The translations under genes and the position numbers were made by a program. A model generated the notes under the pieces. It was not told the DNA's origin. It did no database searches and saw nothing but the letters and a program-made list of their open reading frames with translations. DNA of 64,000 nucleotides from Mycobacterium sp. NBC_00419 (GTDB taxonomy: Bacteria; Actinomycetota; Actinomycetes; Mycobacteriales; Mycobacteriaceae), in the NCBI RefSeq assembly GCF_036023875.1, contig NZ_CP107931.1, positions 5,456,001 to 5,520,000 on the forward strand, in the 5' to 3' direction. Positions 58,065 to 64,000 of this stretch are shown one piece after another. Every line of letters begins with the position of its first letter. Position 1 is the first letter of the stretch.

Positions 58065-58934
58065 TTGGCCAACGCGGACCTTGACGACCTGCTGGCCATT
58101 CTCGACCTCTCTGCCCTCGGTGACGACGTGTTCTCCGGGGCTCATCCGCGCAAGAACCCGGTGCGGACCTTCGGCGGTCAACTGATGGCGCAGGCCTTCG
58201 TCGCCGCGACCAGGACCCTGGTACATGACCTGCCGCCCAGCGCGCTGTCGGTGCATTTCATCGCCGGCGGCGACCCGGCCGCCGACATCGAGTTCCACGT
58301 CGTCCGGCTGCGCGACGAGCGTCGCTTCGCCAACCGGCGCGTCGACGCCATCCAGGACGGCAAGCTGCTGGCCACCGCCCTGGTGTCCTATCTCGCCGGC
58401 GGGCGCGGGCTGGAGCACAACACCGAGATGCCTGCCGATCTGCCCGACCCGGCAACCCTGCCGACGATCGACGAGCTGCTGGTCGGCTACGAGGAGGTTG
58501 TGCCCCATTTCGTCACCGCGCTGCGGCCGATCGAGTGGCGCTACACCAACGATCCCGCCTGGGTGATGCGCGACAAGGGCGGTCAGCTGGCCCACAACCG
58601 GGTCTGGCTCAAGGCCGACGGGGTGATGCCCGAGGACCCGACGCTGCATACCGCCGCGATGGTGTACTCCTCGGACACCACGGTGCTCGACTCGATCATC
58701 ACCACACATGGCCTGTCCTGGGGATGGGACCGGATCTTCGCCGTCACCATCAATCATTCGATCTGGTTCCACCGGCAGGTCGACTTCTCCGAATGGGTGT
58801 TGTACTCGACGGGTTCGCCGGTGGCCGCAGAGTCCCGCGGGCTCGGCGCCGGACACTTCTTCAACCGCGCCGGCCAGGTGGTGGCGACGGTTGTCCAGGA
58901 GGGAATCGTCAAACACTTCCCCAGTAATCCCTGA
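58065..58934 (+). CDS. tesB: Acyl-CoA thioesterase II
   Basis: A 289-residue double-hotdog thioesterase hydrolysing acyl-CoA. Motifs are RTFGGQLMAQAFVAA, SVHFIAGGDPAADIEFHV near residue 65 and MVYSSDTTVLDSI, whose Asp is an active-site residue. NHSIWFHRQVDFSEWVLYST is the C-terminal hotdog signature. The start is TTG at 58065, with GGGAG at 58054-58058 as ribosome-binding site; no ATG or GTG fits as well. It lies 14 bases after pykA and is probably cotranscribed. Confidence 0.93.
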   Translation: MANADLDDLLAILDLSALGDDVFSGAHPRKNPVRTFGGQLMAQAFVAATRTLVHDLPPSALSVHFIAGGDPAADIEFHVVRLRDERRFANRRVDAIQDGKLLATALVSYLAGGRGLEHNTEMPADLPDPATLPTIDELLVGYEEVVPHFVTALRPIEWRYTNDPAWVMRDKGGQLAHNRVWLKADGVMPEDPTLHTAAMVYSSDTTVLDSIITTHGLSWGWDRIFAVTINHSIWFHRQVDFSEWVLYSTGSPVAAESRGLGAGHFFNRAGQVVATVVQEGIVKHFPSNP

Positions 58935-58991
58935 GTACAGGCGTACTGTTTACCTGGTTGAACGACGTTGTTGAGCCTGGGGGAAGGTGCA

Positions 58992-60422
58992 ATGACCGAA
59001 CCGCCGCTGCAGGTCGCGCCGCGCCTGCGTGCTCGTGAGCGGGTGGTCGTCCACGTCGATTCGCCGGCAGCCCGCTGGATCGGGGCACTCGGGCTCCTGA
59101 TCGCGGCCGGCTGGCTGGTCATGCTGCTGGCCCGTTCGCACCACCCCGCGAATTGGCACGCCGACGGCCGGCTGGCCTGGTCCCTGACGATCCTGGCCGC
59201 GGTCACCTTCATCGCGCGGGGCATCTTCCTGGGCCGGCCGGTGACTGCCGCGCACGCCGCCGCCGCTGCGGTAGCGGTGCTGGCGGGCTTCGGCGCCCAC
59301 ATCGTGGCCTCTGACGTGCTGGGCAACGTCGTGATCGCTTCGTCCGGGCTGGTGTTGATGTGGCCCACCACAGTGCGGCCCCAGCCCGAGGAGTTGTCGC
59401 GGATCTGGGCGCTGGTCTCGCAGACCTGCGGTGATCCGGTGGCACCCTTCGCGATGCTGGCGAGCAAGAGTTACCACTTCACCGTGGACGGCACGGCTGC
59501 CATCGCCTACCGAACCCGGCTGGGCTATGCGGTGGTCAGCGGGGACCCGATCGGTGACGACACCCGCTTCGAGGAACTCGTCGCCGACTTCGTGACGATG
59601 TGCCACGCGCACGGCTGGCGGGTCGTGATTCTGGGCTGCAGTCAACGCCGTCTCGGACTGTGGACCGATCCGGCGACGGTCGGCCAGACGCTGCGCCCGG
59701 TGCCGATCGGCCGTGACGTGGTGATCGACGTCGCCACGTTCGACATGGTCGGGCGCCGATTCCGCAATCTGCGCCAGGCCGTGCAGCGCACCCGCAACTT
59801 CGGGATCACCACCGAGATCGTCGCCGAACAGGAACTCGACGACGGCCAGATCGCCGAACTGAGCGACATCCTGCTGTCGTCGGCCAAGGGCTCCCGAACC
59901 GAGCGCGGCTTCTCGATGATCCTCGACGGCGCCCTCACCGGCCGCTATCCGGGCATCCTTCTCATCGTCGCGCGGGATGCGTCCGGGCGGGTGCAGGGCT
60001 TTCACCGCTACGCGCTGGCCGGTGGTGGCAGCGACGTCACGCTCGACGTGCCATGGCGCCGGCGCGGCGCACCCAACGGGATCGACGAGCGACTGTCGGT
60101 CGACATGATCGCGGCAATGAAAGAAGCTGGTGCGCAACGGCTTTCACTGGCGTTTGCGGCATTCCCGGAGATCTTCAACGACAAGGAACGTGGGTCGCTG
60201 AGCAGCTTCTTCTACACCGCGATCCATCTTGGCGACTCGCTGATCGCGCTGGAGTCCTTGTACCGCTACCTGCGCAAGTTCCACGCGCTGGGTGATCGCC
60301 GCTATGTGCTGCTGTCCTTCGGGCAGGTACTGCCGCTGCTGGTGGTGTTGCTGTCGCTGGAGTTCATGCCACGCCGGCGGCAGTTCACCGCCGCTATGGC
60401 GTCGGCGTCAGCGTCACGCTGA
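58992..60422 (+). CDS. DUF2156 membrane protein (Rv1619 type)
   Basis: A 476-residue protein. An N-terminal membrane part of about four helices (IGALGLLIAAGWLVMLLARSH, LTILAAVTFIARGIFLG, AAAAVAVLAGFGAHIVA, VIASSGLVLMWP) precedes a cytosolic ~300-residue DUF2156 domain. That domain resembles the GNAT-like catalytic part of lysyl-phosphatidylglycerol synthases (YRTRLGYAVVSGDPIGDD, RNLRQAVQRTRNFGI, then GFSMILDGALTGRYPGI). The acceptor and donor are unknown. ATG 58992 lies behind GGGGGAAGG. A short inverted repeat AGTAC-AGGC-GTACT (58934-58947) sits in the upstream gap. The last 29 bases overlap the convergent gene. Confidence 0.8.
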   Translation: MTEPPLQVAPRLRARERVVVHVDSPAARWIGALGLLIAAGWLVMLLARSHHPANWHADGRLAWSLTILAAVTFIARGIFLGRPVTAAHAAAAAVAVLAGFGAHIVASDVLGNVVIASSGLVLMWPTTVRPQPEELSRIWALVSQTCGDPVAPFAMLASKSYHFTVDGTAAIAYRTRLGYAVVSGDPIGDDTRFEELVADFVTMCHAHGWRVVILGCSQRRLGLWTDPATVGQTLRPVPIGRDVVIDVATFDMVGRRFRNLRQAVQRTRNFGITTEIVAEQELDDGQIAELSDILLSSAKGSRTERGFSMILDGALTGRYPGILLIVARDASGRVQGFHRYALAGGGSDVTLDVPWRRRGAPNGIDERLSVDMIAAMKEAGAQRLSLAFAAFPEIFNDKERGSLSSFFYTAIHLGDSLIALESLYRYLRKFHALGDRRYVLLSFGQVLPLLVVLLSLEFMPRRRQFTAAMASASASR

Positions 60423-60912
60423 ACTGGTTCTCCACCGACTGGCGGAACTCGTTCTCGCAGAGCCGCTGAGCGGTCTTGTCCGGGCCGGCCTTGCTCAGGC
60501 AGTCGAAATAGTCGCCGACACCGGTGTCCTTCAACGCGTTGACATAGATGACGATGAAGACCAGGCCGACGATGATGGCGACGAATCCGAGGACCACGCC
60601 GGCCAGTGCGATACCGCCATTGTTCGCTTCACCACGCTTGACGCGGCCCCGCGCGGCGAACCCGATGATGACGGCCACGATGCCCAGGACGACACCACCG
60701 GCGACGGTGAACGACGACACCAGCGCGACGATCGCGGTCACCAGCGCCGCGACGCCCAGCCCGTTACGCGGAGCGACCGGAGGCGGCCCGTAGCCCGCGT
60801 ACGGCTGCGGCGGCGGCGGTGGATAGCCCTGGTAAGGCCCGGTCGGGTAGGGGTACGGGTAGGGGTAGGGCGGCGGAGCCGGTTGCTGAGGCGTGTTGGA
60901 GGGCTCAGTCAT
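60394..60912 (-). CDS. Proline/tyrosine-rich DUF4190-type membrane protein
   Basis: A 172-residue protein. Its first ~45 residues are Pro/Tyr/Gly-rich (PPPYPYPYPYPTGPYQGYPP), a disordered cytosolic segment. Two DUF4190-type helices follow (GLGVAALVTAIVALVSSFTVAGG, then GGIALAGVVLGFVAIIVGLVFIVIYV). A short extracytoplasmic tail with two cysteines ends it. The function is unknown; similar proteins occur near division and envelope genes. ATG 60912 is preferred over the codon at 60921. It starts downstream of cydC (10-base gap) on the same strand. Confidence 0.8.
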   Translation of the reverse strand: MTEPSNTPQQPAPPPYPYPYPYPTGPYQGYPPPPPQPYAGYGPPPVAPRNGLGVAALVTAIVALVSSFTVAGGVVLGIVAVIIGFAARGRVKRGEANNGGIALAGVVLGFVAIIVGLVFIVIYVNALKDTGVGDYFDCLSKAGPDKTAQRLCENEFRQSVENQFSVTLTPTP

Positions 60913-60922
60913 GGTGAGCACG

Positions 60923-62566
60923 TTACCCGTCGTTGCTGACCGATAGTCGCGGACAGGTGATGTCGTCGCCTAGCTGGTGGGTTGCGACGACAACGGTGCG
61001 TGATGGCGATATCAGGCCGTTGCGCGCATCGAGCAATGCGGCCAGCACCCGGCGCGCATCGGCCGCGTCGAGATGTTCGGTCGGTTCGTCGAGTAGCACC
61101 ACCGGCGCGGGACACAACAGCACCCGCGCCAGCAGCAGGCGGCGCCGTTGTCCGGCCGACACCGAAGCGGCACCGCCGGTCAGCACGGTGTTCAGCCCGT
61201 CGCTGAGCCTGGTCAGCCAATCGCCGAGGCCGACGACCCCTAGGGTGTGCGTCAGTTCCGCATCGGTGCAGTCGCCCCGGGCGACAAGTAGATTGTCTCG
61301 CACCGTGGTCGCGAACAGGTGCGCGTCCTCGGCGAAAAAGCATACCGCGCTGCGCAATTGGGACTCGGTCAGAGTGCCGGTGGCGGCACCGTCCACTGTC
61401 ACCGTGCCGCTGCGGGGTGGCAGTATTCCTGCCAGTGTCATCAGCAGCGCCGTCTTGCCGGCACCGCTTCGGCCCGTGACCGCCAGCCTCGCGCCTGGCT
61501 GGAGATCGATTGTGAGACTGGGCGGTTGGGGCCCGTCGGGGTATCCGGCCCGGACTTCCACGGCCTGAAGGTGCGGGGTGTTCGCCGGGGTGACGATGGT
61601 TGTGGTGACGGTGCTAGCGGGAACGAGGTCGGCGATGTGTGCCGCGGCGATCCGCGCCCGCGCCAGTGCCACCGCGGCGCCCGGCAATGCCCCGGTGGCC
61701 TCGAAGGCCGACAGCGGCAGCAGCATCAGCACCGCCAACGTGGTGGGCGCCGTGGTCGCGGCGAGCGAAATGCCGATCACGACCGCGCCGATCACGCTGA
61801 TACCGACCGCCGCGGTCGGCACCGCCGCGGCCAGAGCCGCCGGTGCGGCGGCGCGATCAAGCGCGGCACCCCAATCGCGTTGCCGCGCCGCGGCTTCGGT
61901 GATCACTGCGGGCAGGCGTCCGGCGACCCGGAGTTCGCAGGCATGCTCGAGTGCGGTGATCGCCGCGGTATCGCGCCCGGAATGGTGTCGGCGGGCGGCC
62001 TGTTCGGAAGCACGCACCGCGCGGCCCGCCAGCCACGGTGCCAGTACCCCGGCGAGCAGCAGGCAGGCCGCCAGGACCAGTGCCGCAGCCGGGGAGATCA
62101 GGGCGATGACCGCAGTCGCCGCGATGCCCAGAACTACGGCCACGCCGATCGGAACCAGAGCGCGCACCAGGACATCGGCCAATGTGTCGACATCGGCGCC
62201 GACCCTGGTGAGCAGTTCGCCGCCGGGCAGCCGTGCGGTGACCTCCGGCGGCCCGTAGGCCAGCCGTCGGTAGATCTCGCTGCGGGCGTTCTCCGCGGCA
62301 CGCAGCGCGGTGTCGTGCGACGCCAGCCGTTCGCAGTAGCCGAGCACGCCGCGCGAGATGCCGAATGTGCGCACCGCCACGACCGCAATCGACAGGTCGA
62401 GCACCGGCGGCATCTGCCACGCCCTGGTGATCAGCCACGCCGAGACGCCGGCCAATGCCAGCGCACTGCCCAGGGACAACGCGCCGAGGGTGATCGCCAG
62501 CAGCAGTCGTGGCAGCCGCGGACGTAGCAGGGGCAGCGCTGTGCGCAACAGGTCAGATCTGGGCAT
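60923..62566 (-). CDS. cydC: CydC subunit of heterodimeric ABC exporter
   Basis: A 547-residue ABC half-transporter needed for cytochrome bd assembly. CydDC was described as a thiol (cysteine/glutathione) exporter, with newer evidence for heme movement. A six-helix membrane domain (TLGALSLGSALALAGVSAWLI at the start) precedes the ATPase. Walker A is TGRSGAGKTALLM, the signature is VSAGQRRRLLLARVLL and Walker B is PVVLLDEPTEHLD, followed by a switch His in VATHQL. The N-terminal ISRGVLGYCERL is typical of CydC. It overlaps cydD by 14 bases. Confidence 0.93.
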   Translation of the reverse strand: MPRSDLLRTALPLLRPRLPRLLLAITLGALSLGSALALAGVSAWLITRAWQMPPVLDLSIAVVAVRTFGISRGVLGYCERLASHDTALRAAENARSEIYRRLAYGPPEVTARLPGGELLTRVGADVDTLADVLVRALVPIGVAVVLGIAATAVIALISPAAALVLAACLLLAGVLAPWLAGRAVRASEQAARRHHSGRDTAAITALEHACELRVAGRLPAVITEAAARQRDWGAALDRAAAPAALAAAVPTAAVGISVIGAVVIGISLAATTAPTTLAVLMLLPLSAFEATGALPGAAVALARARIAAAHIADLVPASTVTTTIVTPANTPHLQAVEVRAGYPDGPQPPSLTIDLQPGARLAVTGRSGAGKTALLMTLAGILPPRSGTVTVDGAATGTLTESQLRSAVCFFAEDAHLFATTVRDNLLVARGDCTDAELTHTLGVVGLGDWLTRLSDGLNTVLTGGAASVSAGQRRRLLLARVLLCPAPVVLLDEPTEHLDAADARRVLAALLDARNGLISPSRTVVVATHQLGDDITCPRLSVSNDG

Positions 62567-64000
62567 GGCTGTCCGCCTCCACCCTGATCACCCGATCGGC
62601 GATGGCGATCGCCGTGTCGTGGTGAGCGACCATCACCACCGTGGCTCCGTCGGCGGCCCGGGCGGCGATCGACTCCAGCACCGCCGCCTCGGTGACCGGG
62701 TCGAGGTGGGCGGTAGGTTCATCGAGCAACAGCACCCGCGCCGGTGACCCGAGCGCCCGTGCCAGGCCGAGGCGCTGACGTTGTCCCAGGGACAGGCCGG
62801 CTCCGGCGCGTCCCAGCCTGGTGTCCAGGCCGTTCGGCAGCCCGGCCAGGACCTCGTCGAAACCGGATGCGCGGCAGGCGAATTCGATGTCCATAAGCTC
62901 GCCGAATAGGGCCAGGTTCTCCGCCGCGGTGCCGGGTATGACGACCGGCCGCTGGGCCAGCCACACGAGCTGCCGCCACCACGATGGGAGGTCCAGGTCG
63001 GCGACGTCGACGCCCTCGACGGTGACGCGACCGGATGTGGGTGCGACCAGACCGGCGATGACCTGCAACGTGGTGCTCTTGCCGGTGCCGTTGGGTCCGG
63101 TCAACACGGTTACTTGCCCCGGCTGGCAGAGCCCGGACAGTCGTGCCGGTGCCAGCCCGTCGCGTCCGGCCACCGAGACGTCCTCGAGTGCGATGGTGAC
63201 AGCGCCCCCGGGTATCGTCCGGCTGCCTCCGATCACGGCCGGACTCTGCTCGATGAGAGCGAAGGCTTTGTCGGCGGCGGTCTTTCCGTCCTGCGCGGCA
63301 TGGAATTCCACTCCGACCCGCCGCAGCGGCCAGAACACGTCGGGTGCCAGCAACAGAACCGTCAGCCCGGCGGCCAACGACATCTCACCGAACACCAACC
63401 GCAACCCGATGCTCACGGCGACCAGGGCGACCCCCAACGTCGCGATCAGTTCGAGAACCAACGACGACAGGAAGGCGATCCGCAGTGTCGCCAATGCCGA
63501 ACGCCGATGGGCGGCGCCCAGTTTCGCGATGCGGTCGGCCGGTCCGTCGGCCCGGCCGAGAGCCCGCAGGGTGGGGATGCCGGCGATGAGGTCCATCATC
63601 CTGGCCTGCAGTGTGCTCATCGCGGTCAGCGCCGCCGCGGAGCGCTCGGCGGTGGCCAGGCCGATGAGGACCATGAAGACCGGGATCAGCGGCAGGGCGA
63701 TCACGACGATCACGGCCGACTGCAGATCGTAGAGAGCGATCACCGCGATACTGGCCGGGGTCAGCACGACACCGAGGAACAGGGCGGGCAGATAGGCGGT
63801 GAAATAGGGCCGCAGCTTGTCCAGGCCGGTGGTCACCAGGGTTGCGGCCTCGTCGCGCCGGGCCTGTTGATCGGCCGGCGGCAGAGCGGTCACCGCGTCG
63901 AGCACCTGTCCGCCCAGGTCGCCGATCACCGCACTGGCGCCGCGCTGCCCGAGCCTGCCCTGCAACCAGTGTGCGGTGGTGCGCAGTGCCCACAGCCCGA
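62553..64000 (-). CDS. cydD: CydD subunit of heterodimeric ABC exporter (5' partial)
   Basis: The C-terminal ~480 residues of the CydD partner; the frame stays open to the right edge, so the N-terminus is outside the window. The membrane domain (VIVVIALPLIPVFMVLIGLAT, later LVLELIATLGVALVAVSIGL) is followed by an ATPase with Walker A TGPNGTGKSTTL. The signature is LSLGQRQRLGLARAL, Walker B is RVLLLDEPTAHLD and the switch His is in VMVAHHDTAI. In mycobacteria cydA and cydB normally lie upstream, which would be just beyond the window. Confidence 0.92.
   Translation of the reverse strand, partial: GLWALRTTAHWLQGRLGQRGASAVIGDLGGQVLDAVTALPPADQQARRDEAATLVTTGLDKLRPYFTAYLPALFLGVVLTPASIAVIALYDLQSAVIVVIALPLIPVFMVLIGLATAERSAAALTAMSTLQARMMDLIAGIPTLRALGRADGPADRIAKLGAAHRRSALATLRIAFLSSLVLELIATLGVALVAVSIGLRLVFGEMSLAAGLTVLLLAPDVFWPLRRVGVEFHAAQDGKTAADKAFALIEQSPAVIGGSRTIPGGAVTIALEDVSVAGRDGLAPARLSGLCQPGQVTVLTGPNGTGKSTTLQVIAGLVAPTSGRVTVEGVDVADLDLPSWWRQLVWLAQRPVVIPGTAAENLALFGELMDIEFACRASGFDEVLAGLPNGLDTRLGRAGAGLSLGQRQRLGLARALGSPARVLLLDEPTAHLDPVTEAAVLESIAARAADGATVVMVAHHDTAIAIADRVIRVEADSHAQI

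Noticed and set aside
58934..58947. Inverted repeat AGTAC-AGGC-GTACT as an operator or terminator
   Set aside because: Five-base arms overlapping the tesB stop, no U-run and no aligned -10 box. It is too short to support as a separate site.

Overview
The window is high-GC actinobacterial DNA and reads as the chromosome of a Mycobacterium/Mycolicibacterium species. The evidence is its codon use, GTG/TTG starts, F420-type enzymes and TANNNT -10 boxes. The gene order from ilvA to cydD also matches, from memory, the Rv1558-Rv1621c stretch of M. tuberculosis. Species-level identity cannot be fixed from sequence alone. Genes are packed, many with 1-14 base overlaps, and no gene-free stretch exceeds about 180 bases. 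I saw no tRNA, rRNA, CRISPR array or complete insertion sequence.

Layout. (1) 1-10029: an assimilatory nitrate/nitrite cluster. It holds a nitrate reductase fused to a flavoprotein reductase (5' end outside the window), NarK-type transporter, NirB, NirD, a uroporphyrinogen-III-synthase/winged-helix regulator fusion and a sirohydrochlorin chelatase. The last two fit siroheme supply to NirB. (2) 10020-12897: an F420-dependent-type nitroreductase homologue, ilvA, a VapBC-like toxin-antitoxin pair and an unknown protein. (3) 12955-21329, minus strand: treX-treY-treZ (glycogen to trehalose) behind a membrane acyltransferase. (4) 21468-27647: biotin genes bioA, bioF, bioD, bioQ, bioB and bsaP, with two near-identical BioQ-type operators. 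(5) 27663-33663: a lipase-like hydrolase, NrtR and the nadABC operon, with one operator covering both divergent promoters, then a deazaflavin-type protein. (6) 33689-40785: a LysE-type exporter and the his operon hisD-C-B-H-A(priA)-impA-F-I. (7) 40786-46405: a Bcp/PrxQ peroxiredoxin and the trp operon trpE-(membrane protein)-trpC-B-A. (8) 46402-50338: lgt with a long acidic repeat tail, a 13E12-family HNH gene under a perfect SOS box, and TM2 and DUF2752 membrane proteins. (9) 50515-58934: gltB, gltD, pykA, tesB. (10) 58992-64000: a DUF2156 membrane protein, a proline-rich membrane protein, cydC and partial cydD.

How it works together. Most of the window is primary anabolism: nitrogen assimilation (nitrate to nitrite to ammonium, then GOGAT), NAD, biotin, histidine, tryptophan and trehalose. 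Missing pathway steps (trpD, trpF, hisG, hisE, siroheme methylation) must lie elsewhere. The absence of trpF next to a HisA-family gene fits the dual-function PriA arrangement of actinobacteria. Several promoters place the -10 box 6-8 bases before the start codon, which predicts leaderless transcripts (nrtR, bioQ, bioA, the 13E12 gene, pykA, the LysE gene and perhaps treX).

No wholly new multi-gene system is evident. The least-explained items are a 25-codon reading frame coupled to trpC, a 19-base palindrome centred on the -10 of the lipase-like gene, the regulator fused to a UroS domain, the VapBC-like pair with a helically phased direct repeat, and the unknown gene at 12481-12897.
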